A stretch of 42,540 bases of DNA, from the NCBI GenBank assembly GCA_944369075.1, contig CALVXK010000004.1, forward strand, positions 73,078 to 115,617. The letters run 5' to 3'. The position numbers and the translations under genes were made by a program. This document shows positions 8,816-17,215 of this stretch, one piece after another; within the stretch, counting starts at the first letter, position 1, and each line of letters starts with the position of its first letter. Below the pieces are notes generated by a model that saw nothing but the letters and a program-made list of their open reading frames with translations, did no database searches and had not been told where the DNA came from. The stretch comes from an uncultured Bacilli bacterium. GTDB taxonomy: Bacteria; Bacillota_I; Bacilli_A; RFN20; CAG-826.

Positions 8816-9272
8816 TATTATCCCTCCTTTCATTTACTCTAGTATCACTTAAATATCTATAAGGTAAAACGCCCATTACTGAATCAAAATCTATCATAAA
8901 AGCAATACCTTTTGCACTTTTAGAAAAATTAAATCTTTCATCAATGATCGAATTAACTTTGTCTTTTAAAGACTCTTTAATTACACTTATAACTACATCT
9001 TTTTTTGATTGTGGTGTTCCTAAAACATATAAAAGTTCACTAGGTGCTGTTCCTTTACCATAAATAATAAACGATAAAGAACAACCTTCTTTAATAAACT
9101 CATCTACATAATATTCACCTTGATAACGATTAACAATTATTATTGAAAGATATAATTTTTCAGTTTTATAAAGTTCTTGATAAGACTTCTTCTCTTTATT
9201 ACTCTCTTTAGGTTCTTTTTTATCGAACTTTTTCTTTTTAAATAATTTATTTCTAATATTAAATTCAAGCAT
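8805..9272 (-). CDS. PII-like signalling protein (first of a pair)
   Basis: 155 residues. A very Lys-rich N-terminal stretch (residues 8-33) precedes a PII-like core: strand KLYLSIIIVNRYQG, helix EYYVDEFIKEGC, a Gly-rich loop YGKGTAPSELLYVLG, strand KKDVVISVIKE and a C-terminal SAKGIAFMIDFDSV. The repeated pattern of AKGIAF here and AQGIIF in the next gene shows the two are paralogues. AGGAG lies six bases before the ATG and is partly inside the stop region of the DUF1538 gene (9-bp gap). The ligand is unknown. No Tyr-containing T-loop as in GlnB is seen. Confidence 0.65.
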   Translation of the reverse strand: MLEFNIRNKLFKKKKFDKKEPKESNKEKKSYQELYKTEKLYLSIIIVNRYQGEYYVDEFIKEGCSLSFIIYGKGTAPSELLYVLGTPQSKKDVVISVIKESLKDKVNSIIDERFNFSKSAKGIAFMIDFDSVMGVLPYRYLSDTRVNERRDNNGK

Positions 9273-9281
9273 AATTAACTC

Positions 9282-10844
9282 CTAAAAAGTAATAATTTGA
9301 GCATCATATTCGCTTCTAATTTTATCTCTAGCTTTCTTATTAGAAATAACTGTATCAATTTTAGAGATAACACCAATAAGTTCAATAGTAACGAAAGGGA
9401 ACATAACCATTGTACCAATGGCTCCAAATCCATTTGATTTAATAGGAGCAACTGAAGCAATTCCAATAATAAACGGCATAATAAAGGCTGAAGACATAGA
9501 TCCAGCAGCAATTCCACCCCCATCAAAAGCAACAGCTATAAACATATCATCGATAAATAAAGATAAAATCACGCCTAGTATATATCCAGGAGCAAGAATA
9601 TATAAAATTGATAAATTAGGAAAATATAAAGCTTTTAAAACAGAAATCAAAACGGATAAAGCAGCACCAATAGATAATCCTAAAAGCAGGGTCTTTTTCT
9701 TAATTCGACCATTAGAAACATCTTCAACTTGTTCGTTTAAAATATGTACCCCAGGCTCAGCTAAGACAACCAAAGCTCCGAAGATTATAGCTAAAATAAT
9801 ATACATAAATTTAGCATTTATAAATCCTACTCCTAAAGCTTTCCCCACAGGTATAAACCCATAATTAGCAGCAGTTAAAAAGACGACTAATCCAACAAAA
9901 GTGTAAACAAAACCAACTAAAATTCTAAATAATTCTTCTTTACGTAATCTTAAAAATATTATGTCATAGATAATTAAGAAGCCTAAAATTGGTGCAATTA
10001 CTAAACTAACATCTTCTAAACTTGTTTTAAAAGCCTCAAATAAAGTATATGTATCATTAGTTTGAGATTCTAAATTAATTGGACCTAAAATTAACCCAAA
10101 TATTAAAACCATAATAATAGGGCCAACCGAAGCAATTCCACTCATACCAAAGGAGTTATCTTTATCATTTGCTCCACCTTTAACACCAGCAATTCCAACA
10201 CCAAATGAAATCAAAAAAGGAACAGTAACTTGCCCAGTAGTGACTCCAGAGGCATCAAAAGATAGTTCCAAGAAAGCCTCGTTCCCGTCTCCATATAAAC
10301 AAGCTATCATAAAAACTATTCCATATAGCAATATTACCCATAATTTTATGGACTGGTTAAATAAAATTCTCAATATTCCTATAACTAAAAATAGTCCAAT
10401 TCCTATTCCAACTACTACTTTAAAAACTAAAGGATTAAGTTGATCTGAAGGAATATATTCAGCTAAAACAGTTAAATCAGGCTCAGCAATTGTGGCTAAA
10501 GTTCCTAGTAAAAAGCCTACAATTACCATTAAAATTATACTTTTTCTCTTAGTTAAATCTTCACCAACATATCTACCAATTGAAGTCATAGACATATCAG
10601 CACCTAAAGAAAATATCCCCATTCCGACAGATAAAATTATTCCACAAATTATAAAAGTAATAAGCAAAGATAAACTTATGACTTCTTTATTAATATAATT
10701 TAAATCGAGCAATAAAAATTGGAATCCATAAACAATAGCAACAACAATTAATATAGGAAGTACGCTTGCAAAAGATTCAAGAAATTTAGAAAAAATTTCT
10801 TTAAATATTGCTTTAAAATTTTTAAAACTCAACACTTTGTTCAT
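9282..10844 (-). CDS. DUF1538 family integral membrane protein
   Basis: About 520 residues, strongly hydrophobic with roughly a dozen membrane segments. The two halves resemble each other. Both contain the pattern of an AEPDLTVL / AEPGVHIL segment (near residues 120 and 365), and similar SFDASGVTTGQVTVPF / AFDGGGIAAGSMSSAF segments occur. This fits the two-repeat DUF1538 family, predicted transporters of unknown substrate often coded beside PII-like proteins. The ATG at 10844 is preferred over the TTG one codon upstream. Two PII-like genes follow within 9 bp, suggesting they gate or sense the transported compound. Confidence 0.8.
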   Translation of the reverse strand: MNKVLSFKNFKAIFKEIFSKFLESFASVLPILIVVAIVYGFQFLLLDLNYINKEVISLSLLITFIICGIILSVGMGIFSLGADMSMTSIGRYVGEDLTKRKSIILMVIVGFLLGTLATIAEPDLTVLAEYIPSDQLNPLVFKVVVGIGIGLFLVIGILRILFNQSIKLWVILLYGIVFMIACLYGDGNEAFLELSFDASGVTTGQVTVPFLISFGVGIAGVKGGANDKDNSFGMSGIASVGPIIMVLIFGLILGPINLESQTNDTYTLFEAFKTSLEDVSLVIAPILGFLIIYDIIFLRLRKEELFRILVGFVYTFVGLVVFLTAANYGFIPVGKALGVGFINAKFMYIILAIIFGALVVLAEPGVHILNEQVEDVSNGRIKKKTLLLGLSIGAALSVLISVLKALYFPNLSILYILAPGYILGVILSLFIDDMFIAVAFDGGGIAAGSMSSAFIMPFIIGIASVAPIKSNGFGAIGTMVMFPFVTIELIGVISKIDTVISNKKARDKIRSEYDAQIITF

Positions 10845-10892
10845 CAATATAATTTATAATAATTTAGGCTTTTTGAAAAGTAAAATTAATCA

Positions 10893-11816
10893 TTAAAATA
10901 GATTTAAAAATTCTTTAGGCATCGGAGCTGTAAAATCGTATTTTTTGTTATCTAAAGGATTTATAAAAGTAAGATTATAAGCATGTAAACATAATCTATT
11001 TAAAGGATTTTCAGGATTACCATATTTATCATCACCTAAAACATAGTGATTTAGTGATCCCAAAGTAACTCTAATTTGATTTTTTCTACCAGTTTCGATA
11101 TTTACGTCGAGTAAAGAATATTTTTTATTTTCTTTTATAACTTTATAGTTTGTAATACATTTTTGTGCTTTTTTATCAAATTTAGAAGAAATATACATTA
11201 AATTTAAAGAATTCATATTTAAATAATTAACTATATGATCTTCTTTTTTAGACATAACGCCTTCTACAACTGCATAATATCCTCTTTTTAAGACAATATC
11301 ATTCCGTTTTTCTTGTAAAGCTTCTTTAAGTTTTTCGTTTTTTACAAACATTAAAACACCACTAGTTTCTTTATCTAAACGATGAACTACATAGATTCTT
11401 GCTTTACGATCTTTTTCTTGCAAATAATCCATTACCATCCTATAAGCTGTTGAAGATTTTTCTTTATCACTAGCAACAGAGAGTAATCCATAAGGCTTAT
11501 TGATTGCAATAATTTCATCATTTTCAAAGATAATCGGCAAATTACTTCTTTCTTTTCTTTTTATAGGTCTTTTAGAAATAATCAAGTCATCATCTTTACT
11601 TAATATAAAATTAAATTGGGAAACTGGAGCACCATTAATTGCTACTAAATGGTGGGAAAGTAAAGATTTTGCATTATTTCTAGAAAAACCTAAATTAGAA
11701 ATCAAATAATCTAATAATTCTTTTGATTCCTTAACTTTATATTCTTTAATATCTAATCTTTTCTTAGTTTCTTTGATGTTTCTTGTTTTTAAATTTTCTT
11801 TATAATTTTTATTCAT
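10893..11816 (-). CDS. RluA family pseudouridine synthase
   Basis: Converts specific uridines in RNA to pseudouridine. An S4-like RNA-binding region (residues about 30-75, LDYLISNLGFSRNNAKSLLSHHLVAINGAPV) precedes the catalytic domain. The catalytic motif HRLDKETSGVLMF is near residues 143-155, with the Asp nucleophile, and GRKNQIRVTLGSL near 240-252 is the usual C-terminal motif. 307 residues, normal. The start overlaps the pyrG stop by 8 bases, so it is in the pyrG transcript. Target position in rRNA or tRNA cannot be told (RluA/C/D-type). Confidence 0.9.
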   Translation of the reverse strand: MNKNYKENLKTRNIKETKKRLDIKEYKVKESKELLDYLISNLGFSRNNAKSLLSHHLVAINGAPVSQFNFILSKDDDLIISKRPIKRKERSNLPIIFENDEIIAINKPYGLLSVASDKEKSSTAYRMVMDYLQEKDRKARIYVVHRLDKETSGVLMFVKNEKLKEALQEKRNDIVLKRGYYAVVEGVMSKKEDHIVNYLNMNSLNLMYISSKFDKKAQKCITNYKVIKENKKYSLLDVNIETGRKNQIRVTLGSLNHYVLGDDKYGNPENPLNRLCLHAYNLTFINPLDNKKYDFTAPMPKEFLNLF

Positions 11817-13431
11817 GTTCTTCTCTTTTAATAGCAGCCTTAATTAAACCTAAAAATAATGGATGAGGTTGTAATGGTCTAGATAAAAATTCTGGATGGA
11901 ACTGACAAGCTATAAAATAAGGATGATCTTTAAGTTCAATCATTTCACAAAGGTTAGTTTGTGGATTAATTCCTGAAAAAACTACACCATGTGCTTCAAA
12001 TTCTTTCTTAAAGTCATTATTAAATTCATATCTATGTCTATGTCTTTCATGAATTAAATCTTTTTTATACAAAGAATATGCTAAAGTATCTTTTAAAACT
12101 TTACAATCATATTCTCCTAATCTCATTGTTCCACCAAGCTTAATTCCTTCATATTGGTCTGGAAGATAATCGATAATCTTATGAGTAGTTTTTGGATCGA
12201 ATTCAGTAGAATTTGCACCTTTAAGTTTTAAAACATCTCTAGCTATTTCGATTAACGAAAGTTGCATACCTAAACATAAGCCTAAGAAAGGTATTTTGTT
12301 TTCACGTGCAAACTTAATTGCAAGGATTTTACCTTCAATTCCTCTATTGCCAAAACCGCCAGGTACAACTATTCCATTGACATCTTTTAATGTCTCATTT
12401 ATGTTTTCTTCTGTTAAATGTTCTGAGTTTACCCAAGTAATTTTTACCTTTTTATTTACTTCGTAGCCAGCATATTTCAATGATTCAACAACTGAAATAT
12501 ATGCATCATGAAGTTCAACGTATTTTCCGACCAAAGCAATATTAACACTCTCTTTTAAATTAGAAATTTTTGTAATTAAAGCTTTCCAATCATCCATATT
12601 AGCTTGTGGTAAATCGTTATATCCAAAATGGTTTAAAATAATATCATCTAAATGTTGCTTTTGAAGTTCTAAAGCTACTTGATAAACGATCGGGACATCT
12701 TTAACAGAGATAACGTTTTCTTTAGGTAAGTTGCAGAATAAAGCAACTTTATCTTTGCTTGTCTTATCAATATCTTTTTCGCATCTTAATAACAAAGCAT
12801 CAGGTTGAATACCTAAGCCAAGTAGTTCTTTTACTGAGTGTTGAGTTGGCTTAGTTTTAATTTCGCCACTAGTTTTGAGATATGGAACTAAAGTAGCGTG
12901 AATAAAAAATGTATTTTTATAACCTAATTCTCTTCTTACTTGTCTAATAGCTTCGATAAATGGTTGAGATTCGATATCACCAACAGTACCGCCAATTTCA
13001 ACAATACAAATATCTGTATCGCCTTTTGCATTAAATCCTTTTTCTAATCTAGAAATAATTTCATTAGTAATATGAGGAATAATTTGGATTGTTGCTCCTA
13101 AATATTCTCCTTTTCTTTCTTTTTCGATAACGGTCGAATAAATTTGGCCACTGGAAACGCTACTTTCTTTTGTTAAGGATGAATTGATAATTCTTTCATA
13201 GTGTCCTAAATCAAGGTCAGTTTCAGCTCCGTCTTTAGTAACGAAGACTTCACCATGTTGATATGGTGACATAGTTCCTGGGTCAACATTTAAATAAGGA
13301 TCTAATTTAATCGAAAATATATTAAGTCCACGTCTTTTAAGTAATCTTCCAATACAAGCAGCGCTAATTCCTTTTCCTAAAGAAGAAACAACTCCACCTG
13401 TAACAAAAATAAATTTCATATCGTTTTTCAT
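11809..13431 (-). CDS. pyrG: CTP synthase
   Basis: Glutamine-dependent amination of UTP to CTP. The N-terminal synthase domain starts KFIFVTGGVVSSLGKGI with the P-loop, and KLDPYLNVDPGTMSPYQHGEVFVT follows. The C-terminal glutaminase (about 290-540) has the GLCLGMQLS nucleophile motif and a late HPEF. About 540 residues from the ATG at 13431; the family usually begins nearer the second Met (13419), giving 536. Neither start has a well-spaced ribosome site. The 5' leader has a terminator hairpin right before the gene and a GGGC start, as in CTP-regulated Bacillus pyrG. Followed by an overlapping rluA-type gene. Confidence 0.98.
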   Translation of the reverse strand: MKNDMKFIFVTGGVVSSLGKGISAACIGRLLKRRGLNIFSIKLDPYLNVDPGTMSPYQHGEVFVTKDGAETDLDLGHYERIINSSLTKESSVSSGQIYSTVIEKERKGEYLGATIQIIPHITNEIISRLEKGFNAKGDTDICIVEIGGTVGDIESQPFIEAIRQVRRELGYKNTFFIHATLVPYLKTSGEIKTKPTQHSVKELLGLGIQPDALLLRCEKDIDKTSKDKVALFCNLPKENVISVKDVPIVYQVALELQKQHLDDIILNHFGYNDLPQANMDDWKALITKISNLKESVNIALVGKYVELHDAYISVVESLKYAGYEVNKKVKITWVNSEHLTEENINETLKDVNGIVVPGGFGNRGIEGKILAIKFARENKIPFLGLCLGMQLSLIEIARDVLKLKGANSTEFDPKTTHKIIDYLPDQYEGIKLGGTMRLGEYDCKVLKDTLAYSLYKKDLIHERHRHRYEFNNDFKKEFEAHGVVFSGINPQTNLCEMIELKDHPYFIACQFHPEFLSRPLQPHPLFLGLIKAAIKREEHE

Positions 13432-13484
13432 AAAATAAAAAAGACTCCCTTTTCTTATAACGGGAGTAGCCCTTTAATATTTTA
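13430..13484 (-). promoter_or_regulatory. pyrG leader: CTP-type attenuator with GGGC transcription start
   Basis: On the minus strand a -10-like TAAAAT is followed six bases later by GGGC (13472-13469), then hairpin ACTCCC (13467-13462)/GGGAGT (13449-13444) and a U-run ending at the pyrG ATG. In Bacillus, low CTP makes RNA polymerase add extra Gs at such a GGGC start. The G-run pairs with the C-rich terminator strand and prevents termination. All parts of that arrangement are visible here. The -35 is weak. Confidence 0.7.
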
Positions 13485-13640
13485 TAAAAATTAAAGCTTA
13501 TAAAAAAGACTAAAGTGAATAAATTTTACACTGAACTAAAATGTCTAAAATACTAATTTAAACTAAATATGCAAATTAAAATTTTGAACACCAAAAATTG
13601 TTCATGATATATTTAAAATTAAATCAAAAATTAATTGATT

Positions 13641-14591
13641 TTATTCAATAAACAATGAAGCTGCACCAATAATTCCAGCATCATTTTTTAGCTTAGCAAC
13701 AACTACTTCACTTCTTGGTGCACTTTCATAACCATAATTATGATCTTCAAGATATTTTTGTAATTTATCAGTTAAATATTTGCCTTGATTTGAAATTCCT
13801 CCACCAATTACAAATACTTCTGGTCTAAAAATATTGCAAAAGTCTAATAAACCTTCTCCAAGATACATTACATAATTATCGATAACTTGATTAGCCCATT
13901 TATCGCCTTTTTTAGCACATTCAAATGATGTTAAACCACTAACATTATTTATATCGTTATTTGCATATTCCCACATCATAGAATCTTTGTGTTCTTCCAT
14001 CATTTCTTTTGTTTCTCTTAAAAGTGCGCTAGCAGAAGCATAAGTTTCTAAGCATCCTTTTCTACCACAACCGCATTGTCTGCCATTTAATACTAAAACT
14101 ACGTGACCTAATTCTGCGCCTTTTCCTTCATTTCCTTCATAGAGTTTTCCATCGCAAATAACTCCACCGCCAACTCCAGTACCTAAAGTTAACAAAATAA
14201 CATCTTTATAGCCTTTTGCAGCTCCAAATTTTTGTTCAGCAAGAGCAGCAACGTTAGCATCGTTAGAAATATAAATGGGTAAATTTAAGTCACTTAAATA
14301 GTCTCTTAAAGGGATATTTCTTCCACTAATATTAGCCATTTTATCAATAGTACCAAGTTTATTATTAACCATTCCAGGTACACCAAAACCTATGCCACCA
14401 ATTTCTAAATTTAACTTCTTACCTTCTTCAATAACTTCCTTTAAAAGATTTTTCATGTCTTCTAAAAACTTTGGTACATTTTTCCCATCAGTAACACAAG
14501 ATTTTTTAAATAAAATATCGCCATTATTATTTACTAAACCGGCTTTAATAGACATTCCACCAACATCTACACCAATATTAACTTTTTCCAT
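13641..14591 (-). CDS. glk: ROK family glucokinase
   Basis: Phosphorylates glucose (or a related hexose) with ATP for entry into glycolysis. N-terminal phosphate loop NIGVDVGGMSIKAGLV (5-20), the acidic SNDANVAALAE near 109-119 with the catalytic Asp, TLGTGVGGGV near 135-144, EXGH-type KGAELGHVV near 156-164, and the zinc motif CGCGRKGCLETYAS near 173-186. 316 residues fits bacterial glucokinases of this class. A GAAGGA site precedes the ATG. It is divergent from fba and upstream of pyrG. Other hexose or N-acetylhexosamine substrates are possible in ROK proteins. Confidence 0.88.
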   Translation of the reverse strand: MEKVNIGVDVGGMSIKAGLVNNNGDILFKKSCVTDGKNVPKFLEDMKNLLKEVIEEGKKLNLEIGGIGFGVPGMVNNKLGTIDKMANISGRNIPLRDYLSDLNLPIYISNDANVAALAEQKFGAAKGYKDVILLTLGTGVGGGVICDGKLYEGNEGKGAELGHVVLVLNGRQCGCGRKGCLETYASASALLRETKEMMEEHKDSMMWEYANNDINNVSGLTSFECAKKGDKWANQVIDNYVMYLGEGLLDFCNIFRPEVFVIGGGISNQGKYLTDKLQKYLEDHNYGYESAPRSEVVVAKLKNDAGIIGAASLFIE

Positions 14592-14841
14592 ATTAAAATC
14601 CTTCTTTTATATATGATAATTATATTTTATATAAAAAATTAATGGGATTAAACTAAAATTTAAAGATATTTTTTAATAACTTGTTTACTAATTTTATCGA
14701 TTTTTCTTTCATTTAAAAGCACATCTATTTATAAACGAAAATATATTTAAAAAAACTATAATTATTCAACTTTTTGCTTAGAATTAAACAAAATAATAAT
14801 CGATAATATAAATAATATTATTAAATAGAGAGGTAAAAAAT

Positions 14842-15951
14842 ATGCCATATGTATCTTCAGATTACATCTTAAAGTACGCTAGAGACCATAAAATTGCTCA
14901 TGGTGCTTTTAATGTAAACACATTAATCCAAGCTAAAGCTATCATCGAAGCTTGCGAAGAATTAAGGTGTGGAGCAATCATCCAAGTAGCTGAACCAGGT
15001 TTAGCTTATATTGGTGGAAATCCTGATTTCTTAAACGGAACAATGGAAGAAAAGAAATTAGGTGCAAAAAGAATCGCTAAATATGTTAAAAAATTAGCTG
15101 AAAAATCACCAATTCCAGTTTCTTTACATCTTGATCATGGTAGAAGCTATGAATCAGCAAAAATGTGTGTTGATGCTGGTTTTAATAGTGTCATGATCGA
15201 TGGAAGTGCTCTTCCATATGAAGAAAATGTTAAATTAGCTAAAAAAGTTGCAACTTATGCTCATAAACATGGTGCAGTCGTAGAAGCTGAATTAGGTGTT
15301 TTAGCAGGTGTTGAAGACCATGTTTTTGCAGCATCTTCTACTTATACTAATCCTATTACTGCAGTTGATTTCTTAAAAAGAACAGGGGTCGATTCTTTAG
15401 CAATTTCCTATGGAACAAAACATGGTGCAGTTAAAGGTGATAATGTTAAATTAAGAAAAGAAATCGTTATTGCAACTATGGAAAATATGATGCATGAAGA
15501 AATTGATGCTACTCTTGTTTCACACGGTTCAAGTTTAGTTCCTCAATATATCTTAAACGAAATCAATGCTTTAGGTGGTGAAGTTGGTGGACATGGAATT
15601 CCATTAGATCAATTAAGAGAAGTTATTCCCGCTGGTATCTCCAAAATTAATATGGATACAGATATTAGACTTGCAACAACTAGAAACTTACTTGAATACT
15701 TTGATCAACATAAAGAAAAAAGAGAAACTTCCAAAATTTATCCGCTCTTAATTGCTGATAGAAAATCTTTTGAATATAGAAAATATTTAAAAGAATATAT
15801 CAATGAACTAGAAACAAATAAAGGTTGGAACGAAGAATTAAACGAAATCGCTCCTTTACTTGTTTTAGCAGTTAAAGAAATCGTTTTAAGTGCTTCTTCT
15901 TATTTCGGCAGTGTTGGTGATGCTGTTGAAATCATGAAAACAGTTAAATAA
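14842..15951 (+). CDS. fba: Class II fructose-bisphosphate aldolase
   Basis: Zinc enzyme that cleaves fructose-1,6-bisphosphate to glyceraldehyde-3-P and DHAP. HGAFNVNT at 19-26, HLDHG near 96-100 (zinc and catalytic Asp), EAELG near 148-152, SYGTKHGAVKG near 193-203, VSHGSS near 231-236 and KINMDTDIRLA near 274-284 match the class II family. At 369 residues it is longer than the common Bacillus type (about 285), with a C-terminal extension of about 60 residues (GWNEELNEIAPLL...). GAGAGG precedes the ATG. Shares a bidirectional terminator with the convergent phosphofructokinase gene. Confidence 0.92.
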   Translation: MPYVSSDYILKYARDHKIAHGAFNVNTLIQAKAIIEACEELRCGAIIQVAEPGLAYIGGNPDFLNGTMEEKKLGAKRIAKYVKKLAEKSPIPVSLHLDHGRSYESAKMCVDAGFNSVMIDGSALPYEENVKLAKKVATYAHKHGAVVEAELGVLAGVEDHVFAASSTYTNPITAVDFLKRTGVDSLAISYGTKHGAVKGDNVKLRKEIVIATMENMMHEEIDATLVSHGSSLVPQYILNEINALGGEVGGHGIPLDQLREVIPAGISKINMDTDIRLATTRNLLEYFDQHKEKRETSKIYPLLIADRKSFEYRKYLKEYINELETNKGWNEELNEIAPLLVLAVKEIVLSASSYFGSVGDAVEIMKTVK

Positions 15952-15970
15952 TCCATAATACATCCTTTAT

Positions 15971-16008
15971 AAAAAGAACTGCTGGTCAATATCGTGCAGT
16001 TCTTTTTT
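15971..16008. terminator. Bidirectional terminator between fba and the phosphofructokinase gene
   Basis: Twelve-bp stem AAAAAGAACTGC (15971-15982) with GCAGTTCTTTTT (15996-16007), 13-base loop, A-run on one side and T-run on the other. It serves fba on the plus strand and nagA-pfk on the minus strand. Confidence 0.85.
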
Positions 16009-16029
16009 ATATTATTAATACTTTGTTTA

Positions 16030-17199
16030 TTAATCTTTATCTACAAAAGAAATTGTCTTTTTAGGTTCATTTACAAGAGGTTTTAACCATTCAACAAACT
16101 CATCACTAACATCGTTTCCGTTTTTTATATATGATAAAGGGAAAGTTCTTTCTTTCATCATAACTTCATCAATTGGAATTAAGATGGTTTCAATTTTATA
16201 TGGGTTTGAAGAAATTCTTTTAATACCAACCATTACACCATTTTTATGTGCTAAAGCAGCTTTTATAGCTTCTTTTCCGCATAAAACTGCTTCATCTACA
16301 TCAACTTTAGAAGTTAAAGTTGAAGAACATCTTTGTAAAAGTCCTGGCTTTTCACTTCTAGCTTTAATACCAAGTCTTTGAATTACAAGTGTTGCCAAAT
16401 GAGTAGAAACATCTCCAAAATATGTTGCTCTTTCTGTTTTATAAATAGGTTTGACAATAGGTTTACCATCTTTATCTTTTAAACCTTCGCTACAGCAAAC
16501 AACTACCCCACCATGGTGTTTATCCCGTTCTCTTTTAACATCTTCAATAAATTTATCTTCATCAAAAGGTACTTCTGGTAAATAAATTAAATGTGGAGCT
16601 GAACCTTCTTTATCTCTAGCTAAAGCACTAGCAGCAGTAAGCCATCCAGCGTTTCTTCCCATAAGTTCAATAACACATACATGGATTGGGAAACCTTTTA
16701 CATCGTTACAGACATCTTTTACAGATTGAATAATATAATTTGCGCAAGAGGCATAACCAGGTGCATGGTCAGTAATTCCAAGATCATTATCGACAGTTTT
16801 TGGAATTCCAACACAAGTTACATCGTAATTTCTCTTTAAAGCATGTTTATAGATATTACCAATTGTATCCATTGATCCGTTTCCACCAGTAAATAAAACA
16901 TAACCAATGTCATATTTAATTAAAACGTCGATAATTTGTTCATATTCTTTATCATATAAAGGGAATCTAGATGAACCAATTGCACTCCCTGGTGTAGTTT
17001 TTAAAAGTTCTAAGTCTTCCTCAGATATATTTGTTAAATCTACAAAATCTTCATTAACTAATCCATCGCTTCCGAATCTTGGGGCGTAAATCTTTCCATC
17101 AAATTTAGAATCTTTTAATTCTTTTAATGCCCCATAAAGTGAAGCATTAATTACAGCAGTTGGTCCACCGCCATGAGCAATTAGTAAATTTTTTGACAT
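16030..17199 (-). CDS. 6-phosphofructokinase, PPi- or ATP-dependent
   Basis: Phosphorylates fructose-6-phosphate at C1. 389 residues, the size of the PPi-dependent/group-X branch of the PFK superfamily, not the 320-residue bacterial PfkA. N-terminal HGGGPTAVINAS (9-20), GGNGS at 105-109, PKTVDND at 133-139 with the catalytic Asp, and MGRNAGW near 190-196. The Lys of PKTVDND (K134) is typical of PPi-type enzymes, while the Gly at 108 (E. coli 104) is typical of ATP use. Phosphoryl donor is therefore uncertain. It lies 16 bp after nagA on the same strand, with an AAGGA between, so the two are an operon. Confidence 0.88.
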   Translation of the reverse strand: MSKNLLIAHGGGPTAVINASLYGALKELKDSKFDGKIYAPRFGSDGLVNEDFVDLTNISEEDLELLKTTPGSAIGSSRFPLYDKEYEQIIDVLIKYDIGYVLFTGGNGSMDTIGNIYKHALKRNYDVTCVGIPKTVDNDLGITDHAPGYASCANYIIQSVKDVCNDVKGFPIHVCVIELMGRNAGWLTAASALARDKEGSAPHLIYLPEVPFDEDKFIEDVKRERDKHHGGVVVCCSEGLKDKDGKPIVKPIYKTERATYFGDVSTHLATLVIQRLGIKARSEKPGLLQRCSSTLTSKVDVDEAVLCGKEAIKAALAHKNGVMVGIKRISSNPYKIETILIPIDEVMMKERTFPLSYIKNGNDVSDEFVEWLKPLVNEPKKTISFVDKD

Positions 17200-17215
17200 A
17201 ATTTATTCCTTTCTA

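Noticed and set aside
9418..9864. 148-codon plus-strand reading frame opposite the DUF1538 gene
   Set aside because: Low-complexity Ile/Lys/Pro composition, no ribosome site, and fully antisense to a well-supported membrane protein gene.
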